From Luteibacter flocculans (GTDB lineage Bacteria > Pseudomonadota > Gammaproteobacteria > Xanthomonadales > Rhodanobacteraceae): 64,000 bases of DNA. A program made the position numbers and the translations under genes. The notes under the pieces are model-generated. The model made no database searches. It had not been told where the DNA came from and saw only the letters and a program-made list of their open reading frames with translations. The stretch covers positions 2,338,001 to 2,402,000 of the forward strand of contig NZ_CP063231.1 in NCBI RefSeq assembly GCF_023612255.1. The letters run 5' to 3'. Each line of letters starts with the position of its first letter. Position 1 is the stretch's first letter. Below are positions 8,614 through 16,561 of the stretch, one piece after another.

Positions 8614-9682
8614 CGAAAGCGCGTTGGCGCCGGATCGCGCTGCGCCGGGCGTGTTGGGGCTCGCCGAGCGCGGCCTGCTGCCCGACGCCCTCATCCGCGC
8701 CGGCATCCGCCGGTTGTGCGAGCAGCGGCTCGCCGAATGCAATCTTGGTGATGCGGAGGCCCGGCAATACCGCCACCGCATGCTCATCGAGCAACTGCGA
8801 AGCGCACCCGTAGCGGTGCATACGGACGCCGCGAACGCGCAGCACTACGAAGTGCCTACCGCGTTCTTCCAGCAATGCCTCGGTCCGCGTCTCAAGTATT
8901 CCGCGTGCTATTTCACCGATGCTTCTGCCACGCTGGAACAGGCCGAGAACACGATGCTCGAACTGTATGCGCAGCGCGCGGGGCTCGCGGACGGACAGGA
9001 CATCCTCGAACTCGGCTGCGGGTGGGGCTCGCTCTCGCTGTGGATGGCCGAGCGTTATCCGAATGCACGCATCACTGCCGTCTCCAACTCGGCGTCGCAG
9101 CGCCAACACATCGAGGCCGAATGCCTGCGCCGACGGTTGCCCAACCTGCGCGTCATCACTTGCGACATCAACACGCTCGCCCTCCCGGTCGAGGCGTTCG
9201 ACCGCTGCGTCTCGGTGGAGATGTTCGAGCATGTACGCAATCACCGCGCGCTCATGGCGCGCATCGCCTCCTGGCTGCGTCCTGGTGGCGCCTTGTTCGT
9301 CCATATCTTCGCCCACCGCCAAGCGGCCTATCTCTTCGATACCGAGGGCACGGACAACTGGATGGGCAGGCACTTCTTCACCGGCGGCATGATGCCGGCC
9401 ACGGACACGCTGCTGTGGTTCCAGGAGCACCTGCGCATCGAGGATCAATGGCTCGTGGATGGCACGCATTACCAACGCACGGCCAATGCCTGGCTGCGCA
9501 ATCAGGACGAACGACGCGACGAGGTGATGACCACCCTGACCGGCGCATACGGGTCGGCGGAACTCGCGCGACTCTGGTTTCAGCGCTGGCGCATCTTCTG
9601 GATGTCGTGCGCCGAATTGTTCGGCTACGCCCATGGGCAGGAATGGCTCGTAGCTCACTACCGCTTTGTACGAAGCGATTGA
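8594..9682 (+). CDS. CFA-synthase-family SAM methyltransferase (second paralogue)
   Basis: The 362-residue class-I methyltransferase has motif ILELGCGWGSLSLWMAE. Substrate-side signatures HYEVPTAFF, KYSACYF, SVEMFEHV and HIFAHR differ clearly from the neighbouring Cfa. It lacks the long N-terminal lipid-carrier region and resembles COG2230 members that methylate, rather than cyclopropanate, acyl chains. A fatty-acid methyltransferase as in the Rhodobacter furan-fatty-acid pathway is one candidate role; this is inference from family and operon. AAGGA precedes the start, which lies 20 nt inside the DUF1295 gene. Confidence 0.85.
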   Translation: MNTTLADESALAPDRAAPGVLGLAERGLLPDALIRAGIRRLCEQRLAECNLGDAEARQYRHRMLIEQLRSAPVAVHTDAANAQHYEVPTAFFQQCLGPRLKYSACYFTDASATLEQAENTMLELYAQRAGLADGQDILELGCGWGSLSLWMAERYPNARITAVSNSASQRQHIEAECLRRRLPNLRVITCDINTLALPVEAFDRCVSVEMFEHVRNHRALMARIASWLRPGGALFVHIFAHRQAAYLFDTEGTDNWMGRHFFTGGMMPATDTLLWFQEHLRIEDQWLVDGTHYQRTANAWLRNQDERRDEVMTTLTGAYGSAELARLWFQRWRIFWMSCAELFGYAHGQEWLVAHYRFVRSD

Positions 9683-9693
9683 TGGAGATGCCC

Positions 9694-10254
9694 ATGAGAA
9701 CCCTTGTCCGCCGCCTTGGCGGTGCCCTGCTCGTCGCATGGCCGTTGATCGGATGCTCCACGCAACGCCCGACACCCGTGCCCCGCGCGTCCCACGTGGA
9801 CGTCCCGCGATACATGGGCGATTGGTACGTCATCGCGTCCATTCCCACGCCCTACGAGGAAAGTGCGGTCAATGCCGTGGAATCCTACAAGCTGCTGCAC
9901 AACGGCAAGATCGAGACGTCGTTCCGATACCGCAAAGAGACGCCAGCCGGTCACCTGAAAACGATGAGTGCCACGGGCTACGTGCGTCCCGATACGAATG
10001 GTGCCATCTGGGGTATGCAGTTCGTCTGGCCGATTAAGGCGCAGTATGTGATCTCGTGGGTCGATGCCGACTATCACACCGTGATCGTGGCACGCGACAA
10101 GCGCGACTACGTATGGATCATGGCGCGCAGTCCGACGATGCCCGACCCGCAGTACCAGCAGCTGGTGGATCGCGTGGCCGCAATGGGCTACGACGTGAAG
10201 CAGTTGCGCAAAGTGCCCCAGCAGTGGCCCGAGCCACCGACACAGGCACGGTAA
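9694..10254 (+). CDS. Outer-membrane lipocalin lipoprotein (Blc-like)
   Basis: The 186-residue precursor has a lipoprotein signal ending in LIGC (Cys23), then a lipocalin domain with the GDWYVIASIPTPYE motif and the conserved YVWIMARSP near the end. Bacterial lipocalins of the Blc family are anchored in the outer membrane and bind fatty acids or lysophospholipids. Here it probably stores or moves lipids modified by the operon enzymes. ATG 9694 is chosen over in-frame ATGs at 9682 and 9688 because GGAG lies 6 nt before it. It is 11 nt downstream of the methyltransferase and 19 nt upstream of the sigma gene. Confidence 0.88.
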   Translation: MRTLVRRLGGALLVAWPLIGCSTQRPTPVPRASHVDVPRYMGDWYVIASIPTPYEESAVNAVESYKLLHNGKIETSFRYRKETPAGHLKTMSATGYVRPDTNGAIWGMQFVWPIKAQYVISWVDADYHTVIVARDKRDYVWIMARSPTMPDPQYQQLVDRVAAMGYDVKQLRKVPQQWPEPPTQAR

Positions 10255-10273
10255 CGACACGACGAATGCCGCT

Positions 10274-10906
10274 ATGATGCGTTCCGACCCGACTTGCCAG
10301 AAAGTCATCCCGATCGAGGCCCATCGGCGCGTGTCTCATTCCGCTTCCCAGGCCAACGACGATCCCGCCTACTGGGCGGGGCAGATGGCGGCCGTCGCAG
10401 AGAACCGCGACGTCGACTGTTTCATGCGTCTGTTCGCCCATTTCGGACCACGCCTCCAGCGCTATCTCGTCGGCCTCGGCGTGGCCGCGCCACAGGCCGA
10501 GGAACTCGTGCAGGAAGCCATGCTTCGGGTGTGGCGACGCGCGAATCAGTTCGACCCTAGCCGGGCGAACGTATCCACGTGGCTGTTCCGCATCGCACGC
10601 AATCTCTACATCGACAGCATTCGCGGCGAGCCGCATTGGCTCCCCATCCAGGACGGCCTCGACTGGCTCGATCAACGCACCGACGACGATGCGAACAGCA
10701 CGGAGTGGTTCGCAGACGGCGTGGGTCTGGAGCGAGCGATCGACGAACTGCCACCGCAGCAGGCCCGGGTGATCCGGATGTCCTATTTCGAAGCAAAGAG
10801 CCACAGCGAAATCGCCCAGGAGCTTGGGCAACCGCTGGGCTCGGTCAAGTCCAACCTGCGTCGTGCCTTTGCGAAGCTGCAGGCAGGCCTGAGAAAAACA
10901 CCATGA
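10274..10906 (+). CDS. ECF RNA polymerase sigma factor, ChrR-associated (RpoE/ECF11-like)
   Basis: This 210-residue sigma factor has region 2 at about 55-125 (AEELVQEAMLRVWRRANQFD, WLFRIARNLYID) and region 4 at about 150-205 (LPPQQARVIRMSYFEAKSHS, SVKSNLRRAFAKL). It has no sigma-1.1 or sigma-3 region, as expected for ECF factors. The stop overlaps the ChrR start (ATGA), which identifies the cognate anti-sigma. By analogy with Rhodobacter RpoE/ChrR it should activate genes for the singlet-oxygen response, including its own operon. Placing the sigma pair at the 3' end of the lipid genes implies positive autoregulation. Confidence 0.92.
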   Translation: MMRSDPTCQKVIPIEAHRRVSHSASQANDDPAYWAGQMAAVAENRDVDCFMRLFAHFGPRLQRYLVGLGVAAPQAEELVQEAMLRVWRRANQFDPSRANVSTWLFRIARNLYIDSIRGEPHWLPIQDGLDWLDQRTDDDANSTEWFADGVGLERAIDELPPQQARVIRMSYFEAKSHSEIAQELGQPLGSVKSNLRRAFAKLQAGLRKTP

Positions 10907-11562
10907 AGCCGCACCATCATCTCGACGCCGCCACCTTGATGAGCTACTCCGCAGGCGCGATGCCCGCTGCGTTCGCTGCGGTGGTGTCGGCACACCTCAG
11001 CGTCTGCCCGATCTGCCGCGACCATCTGCTCGACGCCGACGCCATCGGCGGCCAATTGCTGAGCCAGCAAGAAGGCATGCCCTTGTCCGATAACGCTCGC
11101 GAGCGCTTGCTGGCACGCCTGGGCGAGGAGGACATTCCTGCACCCCGTCCGTCTCCGGCCCGCCCCGTGGCGCATGACCCGGATGACCTGCCGATGCCGT
11201 TGTGGCCCTACTTCGGGCGCTCGTACCGCGACCTGCCGTGGAAGTGGATCGGGCCCGGCATCCACCACATCCGGGCGCGCGGCGTGGACGACGGGCACCT
11301 CATGCTGCTGCGCGTGGCACCCGGCCGCAGCTTGCCCATGCATACGCACGGCAAGAACGAGCTGACGATGATCCTGCGCGGTGCCTACGACGATTCCATC
11401 GGTCACTTCGCGGCGGGCGACGTCGCGGATCTCGACAGCGACATCGAGCATCAACCGGTAACGGCGCCCGGCGTTCCCTGCGTATGTGTGGCGGCAACCG
11501 ATGCACCGCTGCGCTTCTCGGGCTGGCTGGCCCGCTCGCTGCAACCGCTGTTCAAGTTGTAA
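10903..11562 (+). CDS. chrR: Zinc anti-sigma factor, ChrR family with cupin domain
   Basis: The 219-residue protein has an N-terminal zinc anti-sigma domain with His6, His31, Cys35 and Cys38, the spacing of the Rhodobacter ChrR zinc site. A C-terminal cupin carries HTHGKNE (His147, His149, Glu153) and His183, again the ChrR metal-ligand pattern. The N-domain should hold the sigma factor inactive; the cupin is needed for release when singlet oxygen is present. It is cytoplasmic. A 4-nt overlap with the sigma gene gives coupled, near-stoichiometric synthesis. It ends convergently 29 nt from a LysR gene. Confidence 0.93.
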   Translation: MKPHHHLDAATLMSYSAGAMPAAFAAVVSAHLSVCPICRDHLLDADAIGGQLLSQQEGMPLSDNARERLLARLGEEDIPAPRPSPARPVAHDPDDLPMPLWPYFGRSYRDLPWKWIGPGIHHIRARGVDDGHLMLLRVAPGRSLPMHTHGKNELTMILRGAYDDSIGHFAAGDVADLDSDIEHQPVTAPGVPCVCVAATDAPLRFSGWLARSLQPLFKL

Positions 11563-11591
11563 TCCGCTTACCGGCGCCCCGGCGCACGCGA

Positions 11592-12509
11592 TCAGGCATC
11601 GCCTGCGTCGTCCCAGGCGAAAGGCTCCGCCAGCGTCTCGGCCAGGTGATCGACGAAGGCACGTACGGTGGCTGGCAAATAGGTACGGGTGGAATAGACG
11701 ACGCTGATGTCCAGCGGGTCCGCGTGGTAATTCGGAAGAATGCGCACCAGTTCGCCGCTTCGAAGGAGCGGCCCCAACACGAAGGTGGGAGCGAACACGA
11801 AGCCGGCGCCAGCAACGGCCGCAGCGGCAAGCACCTGCACGTTGTTCGCGGACACCCGCGTACTTCCCTCAATGCGATAGCGATCTCCTTGCGCATCGCG
11901 GAGCGTCCAATCCGGTCCCGACACCGCTTCGCTGAATGCAAGCAGAGGTTGTCCGGAGAGATCCGACGGTACGTTCGGCGCTCCATTGGCCGCGACATAC
12001 CCCGGCGCTGCGCAGAGCGCCATCCGACACGCTCCGAGGCGTCGCGCGACCAACGATGAATTGGCGAGCCTGCCGATGCGTAGCGCCACGTCCACGGCGT
12101 CGGCATGCAGGTCGCCATAGCGGTCGTCGAGCGAGAACTGCAGCGACACCCGGGGATGTTTCTGAAGAAAAGCCGCGACGACGGGGCCCAGGTGCAGCGC
12201 ACCGAACGCCACCGGCGCCGTGACGCGCAAGGTGCCCGATATCGTGCCGGTCTGGCTGCGCGCTTCGTCATCGGCCTCTCGCACGTCGACCAGAATGCGG
12301 CGACAGCGCTGCAAATAGGCCTCACCCTCCGGCGTGAGCGTCAACTGTCGCGTGCTGCGCTTCAGCAGAAGCACACCGAGCTCCGCCTCCAGCGCAGCGA
12401 GGTGCTTGCTCGCTCGCGAAGGCGTCATGTCGAATGCGCGTGCCGCACCCGCGATACTTCCCGTGCGAGCGGTCGCTTCGAAGACGGCCATGCATGTCAA
12501 GCGGTCCAT
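11592..12509 (-). CDS. LysR-family transcriptional regulator
   Basis: The 305-residue protein has a winged-helix DNA-binding domain at residues 1-60 (FDMTPSRASKHLAALEAELG) and a LysR substrate-binding domain (about 88-290, GTLRVTAPVAFGALHLGP). It is transcribed divergently from an alpha/beta hydrolase gene across 104 bp, the usual arrangement of a LysR regulator and its target. Sequence type is close to the DhcR/PecT-like LysR group paired with oxidoreductases and hydrolases. The effector is unknown. Confidence 0.9.
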   Translation of the reverse strand: MDRLTCMAVFEATARTGSIAGAARAFDMTPSRASKHLAALEAELGVLLLKRSTRQLTLTPEGEAYLQRCRRILVDVREADDEARSQTGTISGTLRVTAPVAFGALHLGPVVAAFLQKHPRVSLQFSLDDRYGDLHADAVDVALRIGRLANSSLVARRLGACRMALCAAPGYVAANGAPNVPSDLSGQPLLAFSEAVSGPDWTLRDAQGDRYRIEGSTRVSANNVQVLAAAAVAGAGFVFAPTFVLGPLLRSGELVRILPNYHADPLDISVVYSTRTYLPATVRAFVDHLAETLAEPFAWDDAGDA

Positions 12510-12613
12510 TCGATCCCTTTCTGACCGAGTGTCGGTCGATTTCAGGCGCTAATCAGTGGCGATGCCGGTGCCTAGGATAGTTCCATCGTCCTCACATCGA
12601 CAGGTGACCTGCC

Positions 12614-13402
12614 ATGTTCATTACACTTCCGTCTGGCCCTACGCTCTTCGTTCACGAACGGCACGGAGACCATCCCACCCTGGTTTTTCTGCACTACTAC
12701 GGCGGGTCGTCGCGCACGTGGGCCCCGATCATCGAAGCACTACCGCGCGACATGGGCGTGATCGCCCCCGATCTTCGCGGCTGGGGCCGCTCAGAGCGTT
12801 CTACGGAAGGCCATACGCTTGCGGGTTACGCCGACGATGTCGAGGCTGTGCTCGCGAACACGCAAGTGGGCGAGTACGTGCTGGTGGGGCATTCGATGGG
12901 CGGCAAGATCGCCCAACTCATCGCGTCACGACGACCTGCGGGGTTGCGCGGCGTCGTGCTCGTCGCGCCGGCCCCGCCGACCGCGCTCGCCCTACCGCTC
13001 GAGGTCCGCGCTGGCATGGTTGCGGCGTACGACACACGAGAGAGCATCGAAGGCGCGCTCGAACATGTACTCACCGGACGGCCGCTCACGCCCCAACAGC
13101 GTGAACAAGTGATCGAAGACAGCATGAGCGGTACACCCGAAGCCCGCTTGGCATGGCCTATGGAGATCAGCCAAACAGACATCACGGACGCGGTGCGCCG
13201 CATCGAGGTGCCCGTACTCGTGCTTTCGGGCGACACGGACAAGGTGGATACGACCGACACGCTTGAGGCCGAGTTGATGCCACGCCTGGCACACGCCGAG
13301 CTGCGCGTATTGCCCGGCGTGGGGCATCTGGTGCCCTTGGAGGCACCCGAGGAAGCCGCCCGGTCGATTGCAGCGTTCGTGGAGAGGCTGCGCGCCGGGT
13401 GA
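12614..13402 (+). CDS. Alpha/beta-fold hydrolase
   Basis: This 262-residue soluble hydrolase has an oxyanion-hole segment FLHYYGGSS, nucleophile elbow GHSMGG, acid at LSGDTDKVD and catalytic His in GVGHLVPLE, so the triad is complete. No signal peptide is present. The domain resembles epoxide hydrolase/haloperoxidase-like and ester-cleaving members; the substrate cannot be told. The divergent LysR gene probably controls it. A short inverted repeat (GACGCG-6-CGCGTC, 13406-13423) directly follows the stop. Confidence 0.87.
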   Translation: MFITLPSGPTLFVHERHGDHPTLVFLHYYGGSSRTWAPIIEALPRDMGVIAPDLRGWGRSERSTEGHTLAGYADDVEAVLANTQVGEYVLVGHSMGGKIAQLIASRRPAGLRGVVLVAPAPPTALALPLEVRAGMVAAYDTRESIEGALEHVLTGRPLTPQQREQVIEDSMSGTPEARLAWPMEISQTDITDAVRRIEVPVLVLSGDTDKVDTTDTLEAELMPRLAHAELRVLPGVGHLVPLEAPEEAARSIAAFVERLRAG

Positions 13403-13444
13403 TCCGACGCGCCTGGACGCGTCGATATCGGCTCGGCGAAATCG

Positions 13445-13479
13445 CGGCCCATGATCGGGATTTTCCCGATACGGGCCGC
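13445..13479. terminator. Strong two-part hairpin downstream of the hydrolase
   Basis: An outer stem GCGGCCC/GGGCCGC (13445-13451 with 13473-13479) encloses an inner stem ATCGGGA-TTT-TCCCGAT (13454-13470). It lies in the 198-bp gap before the GDSL gene. No long T tract follows, so it may be a Rho-assisted terminator, an RNA processing site or a repeat element. Confidence 0.45.
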
Positions 13480-13600
13480 CGCAGCGTGTCGCGATAGTGA
13501 CCCCCGAGGGACGCCGCAGGCGTACCCGTCAGTCCACGGCATACACCGCTGGACACACCGCACACATCACTCGGGTGATCACACCAAAGGACACGCTGCC

Positions 13601-14584
13601 ATGACCGTTACGGCAAATCGACTCATTATTTTCGGGGACAGTCTTTCGGATATCGGCGTCAAGCGAGACACGCTGACCGGACAGTTCGCTTCGCTTTTCG
13701 GCTTGATGCGCACCAATCAGGTGAAGCGCTTCAGTGACAACCGCAACTGGACGGACTTCATCTGGGAATGGGCCGGCGGCCAGCCGTTGATCACGGTGGA
13801 TCAGTCCACCTCCCTGGCTGCCGCCGCGCCGCATTTGACGTGGAGTGCGAACAGCAACCACGGGTCGTCCACCACGCATCCTCTCTACTACGTCAATTAT
13901 GCCGAAGGCGGCGCAATGGGCGGATCGGACCGCTGGGGCGCTGGCCTGGGCACATTCAAGGAGCAGTACGATCGCTACGTCAAGGATCTCAAGGCTTACG
14001 GCCCGCAGCCGGGCAACGGTCTGTACCTGGTGTGGTTCGGTCTCAACGATCTGGTGACCAACGGGCGCGACAAGGCCGACATGGCTGCCGTGGCGCGGCA
14101 GATGAGCCAGATATGCCAGAACATCCTCCAGAAGGACCCGAACGCACACTTCCTGTTCGGCAACCTTCCCGATCCGCAGGACGCCGTCCGCTATTACGGC
14201 CAGGAAGCCACGCAGAAGGTCGTCGACTTCTCCACTGGCTCGCTCAACTTCGGACATGAGCTGGCCAAGGAGATCAACGCACACTTCGCTGGCAGAGCCA
14301 CCGTCGTCGACATCTACACGCCCATGTATCACGTCTGCAAAAATCTCAACTCCTACGGGTTCACCAAGAAGGCGCAACCCAAGGGCATCGAGGTCCGCTA
14401 TGGCGCGCCGCCGCGGAACCAGCTCGACGCCTTCTGCACCACGACCAGCGACGAAGCGCATCCCACCGAGGAGGTCTACAAGGTGATCGCGCAGATCTGG
14501 GCGGATGAGATCAAGAAAAATTTCGACCTGGGCACGCTGTCGCAGGCGACTGATGCCCATTTCAAGGTCCAGGGCTCGAACTGA
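13601..14584 (+). CDS. SGNH/GDSL-family hydrolase
   Basis: The 327-residue protein starts with block I IIFGDSLSDIG (nucleophile Ser14), has a block III-like segment WFGLNDLV, and ends with the acid/base pair in TSDEAHPTEEVY. It belongs to the COG3240 phospholipase/lecithinase/hemolysin-like group. No signal peptide is visible at the chosen start, although many relatives are secreted. AAAGGA lies 9 nt upstream of the ATG at 13601. Ester-lipid hydrolysis is likely but the substrate is unknown. A GC-rich hairpin follows the stop. Confidence 0.85.
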   Translation: MTVTANRLIIFGDSLSDIGVKRDTLTGQFASLFGLMRTNQVKRFSDNRNWTDFIWEWAGGQPLITVDQSTSLAAAAPHLTWSANSNHGSSTTHPLYYVNYAEGGAMGGSDRWGAGLGTFKEQYDRYVKDLKAYGPQPGNGLYLVWFGLNDLVTNGRDKADMAAVARQMSQICQNILQKDPNAHFLFGNLPDPQDAVRYYGQEATQKVVDFSTGSLNFGHELAKEINAHFAGRATVVDIYTPMYHVCKNLNSYGFTKKAQPKGIEVRYGAPPRNQLDAFCTTTSDEAHPTEEVYKVIAQIWADEIKKNFDLGTLSQATDAHFKVQGSN

Positions 14585-14600
14585 AGCCTTTGCACGCGGT

Positions 14601-14626
14601 GCCGCCGGCCGGGAGCGGCCGGCGGC
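14601..14626 (+). terminator. GC-rich stem-loop after the GDSL gene
   Basis: A perfect 10-bp stem GCCGCCGGCC/GGCCGGCGGC with a 6-nt loop starts 17 nt after the stop codon. No T run follows, so termination here may need Rho or the hairpin may stabilise the 3' end. Confidence 0.5.
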
Positions 14627-14647
14627 GGCGGGAATGGGTCGGGGCGC

Positions 14648-14653
14648 TATAAT
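14648..14653 (+). promoter_or_regulatory. Consensus -10 box very close to the ketoacyl synthase start
   Basis: TATAAT ends 15 nt before the ATG at 14669. Transcription would then begin about 8-10 nt before the start codon, giving an almost leaderless mRNA, and no Shine-Dalgarno sequence is present. No clear -35 box is seen. Confidence 0.5.
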
Positions 14654-14668
14654 CGTCTTTTCCCTGTC

Positions 14669-16546
14669 ATGACGATTAACATGCTGCGAAGCGATCAGGT
14701 CCTCGTCACCGTTGGCACCGCGTGCACCCTTTCCGCCGTGGGCTCGACGGAAACCTATCAGGCGCTGGTGGCGCGTTCTCCCGATTTTTTGCCACTGGCC
14801 GCCTTCGATGCCGGCCTCGTCTCGCTCGATCCGCACGCCGAGAACGCGGCGGACGGCATGCGCTGGGCCTCGGGCGATCATGACGGCGAACCGGCCACGC
14901 TGGCAGATCTGGAGCGATTGCACGGCGCCGAGCTGCGTGCCAATAGCGGTATCCGCCATGTCGCTCAGGTCGCCGACCATGCGCCGCGTGCCGTGACCGA
15001 CATCGCCGCACCCCTGCCGCACGATCTGGAAGCAGGTGGCCTGCGCCGGCTTGCCGGTATCCGTTTCGAAGACATACGCGCATCCAGCCTCAAGGACATG
15101 CACGGCCTGTTTCAGGACGAGCCCTTGCTGAGTCCGTCGTTGCAGGCGCAGTTGTTCGTGTATGGCGCACTGGGTGCCTTGGCCGGCCTGCCGCGACCGT
15201 TGTCGGAGCTGGTGCCCAATCCGTTCGGCTTCCGCGTCGCCTCCGCCACCGCCTTCGGCGGTCACGACGCATTGGGCCAGTGGCTGCGCCCCGATGCGCC
15301 ACAGCCTGCCGGTGGTATCCCGAAGGACACCTTTGCGGTCCGGCTGTCGCACTCCCTCGGTTCGCACGGTCCTGCGCTCGTCTCGACGATGCTTGCACCG
15401 TCTTACAGCATCAGCCGCGTGCTGAAGAATCCGGAACTGCGCGAATCGCTGCGTTCCGACGAGGTCGGTTTCATGCGCGTTCCGCAGGCGCCGTCTACCG
15501 CCGTGGGGGCCTGCGCATCGAGCCTCGTCGCACTGGCCGACATCGCGCCGCAATTGCTGTTCGATTACCCCGGTTTCCAGAAACCGAAGATGGTGTTGCT
15601 GACGGCCGCCGATGCGGCACTCCAGCCCGGCTACGGCATCCTCGAAGCCTTCGGTGGCGGGGCCTTGATGACCGGCGCCAAGCTGGCGGCAAAAAACGAA
15701 GCGCATGCGGGTGAGCCGGAGCGCACCGCCCACGACGCACTCGCGCCGTTCGACACCGATGCCGACGGTACGGTGGTCGGCCACGGTGGCTCCGGGCTGC
15801 TCGTGACGACGCTCGACTTCGCGCTGCGCAACCATCTCGACATCACTTCGATCATCGTGGGCTGGGGCCAGAGTGCCGAGGCCGGTGGCAAGGCGCATTT
15901 CGCAGGCGTCGGTTTCGGTGGCGAAAACGCCCTGGTGCAGGCGATGGAAATGGCCTATCAGGGCCACGGTTATGCCATCGGCGACTTCCACTACCTCGCC
16001 GCCCATGCCACCGGCACGCGCACCAACTCCAAGACCGACCTCGGCACCGCACTCGCAGGTCTGCAGGGCGCAGCGCAACGCCAGGGTCATACGGGCGAAT
16101 TGCCCAAGCTTTTCGTCGGTGCACACAAGGCGGTGGGCGACGGCCACACCATGGGCGAAACCGGCCTGAAGGCGTTGTCGCAGGCCGTGCAATTCGTGCT
16201 TGGTCGCCCTGCCCCCGGCGTGCCCAGCCTGCGTCGCCTCGACCCGGATCTCGCCGAAGTCGGTTCGCACTTCCACCTACAGGCCGAACCGACACCGGGA
16301 CACGCCGACGGGGGCGCCATCTGCGTCACTCAGGGCTTTGGTGGCTACAACGGCGCGGTGGCCTTGCGTTCTGCGACGCCGGAGGCTTTCGCCCGCTACG
16401 CGTGCGATGCCGATGTACTGGCTGCGTATCTCGACGCCTGGCCGCGCATCCGGGCAGAGCGCGAAACGCGTGAACGTGTGGCCCGCCGCAGCCCGAAGCT
16501 GGCGTTGGCCATGGCCGAGCGCCATCGCTGGACGGGGCTCGACTGA
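14669..16546 (+). CDS. fabY: Beta-ketoacyl-ACP synthase, FabY-like
   Basis: The 625-residue single-domain ketosynthase has nucleophile Cys282 (STAVGACASS), His446 in AAHATGTRTNS, and Lys487/His493 in HKAVGDGHTMGETG, the Cys-His-His triad plus lysine of condensing enzymes. The long N-terminal region and HATGT-NS-TD motif resemble fungal/FAS-I-type ketosynthases and Pseudomonas FabY (634 residues), which condenses acetyl-CoA with malonyl-ACP to start fatty-acid synthesis. The FabY assignment is by length and motif, so moderate. It stands alone with its own promoter; an alternative ATG lies at 14681. Confidence 0.72.
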   Translation: MTINMLRSDQVLVTVGTACTLSAVGSTETYQALVARSPDFLPLAAFDAGLVSLDPHAENAADGMRWASGDHDGEPATLADLERLHGAELRANSGIRHVAQVADHAPRAVTDIAAPLPHDLEAGGLRRLAGIRFEDIRASSLKDMHGLFQDEPLLSPSLQAQLFVYGALGALAGLPRPLSELVPNPFGFRVASATAFGGHDALGQWLRPDAPQPAGGIPKDTFAVRLSHSLGSHGPALVSTMLAPSYSISRVLKNPELRESLRSDEVGFMRVPQAPSTAVGACASSLVALADIAPQLLFDYPGFQKPKMVLLTAADAALQPGYGILEAFGGGALMTGAKLAAKNEAHAGEPERTAHDALAPFDTDADGTVVGHGGSGLLVTTLDFALRNHLDITSIIVGWGQSAEAGGKAHFAGVGFGGENALVQAMEMAYQGHGYAIGDFHYLAAHATGTRTNSKTDLGTALAGLQGAAQRQGHTGELPKLFVGAHKAVGDGHTMGETGLKALSQAVQFVLGRPAPGVPSLRRLDPDLAEVGSHFHLQAEPTPGHADGGAICVTQGFGGYNGAVALRSATPEAFARYACDADVLAAYLDAWPRIRAERETRERVARRSPKLALAMAERHRWTGLD

Positions 16547-16561
16547 GCATCCATCCATCCT

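Noticed and set aside
13529-16276. Very long open frame antisense to the GDSL and ketosynthase genes
   Set aside because: It is a GC-rich shadow of two well-supported genes, without family signatures or a start site.
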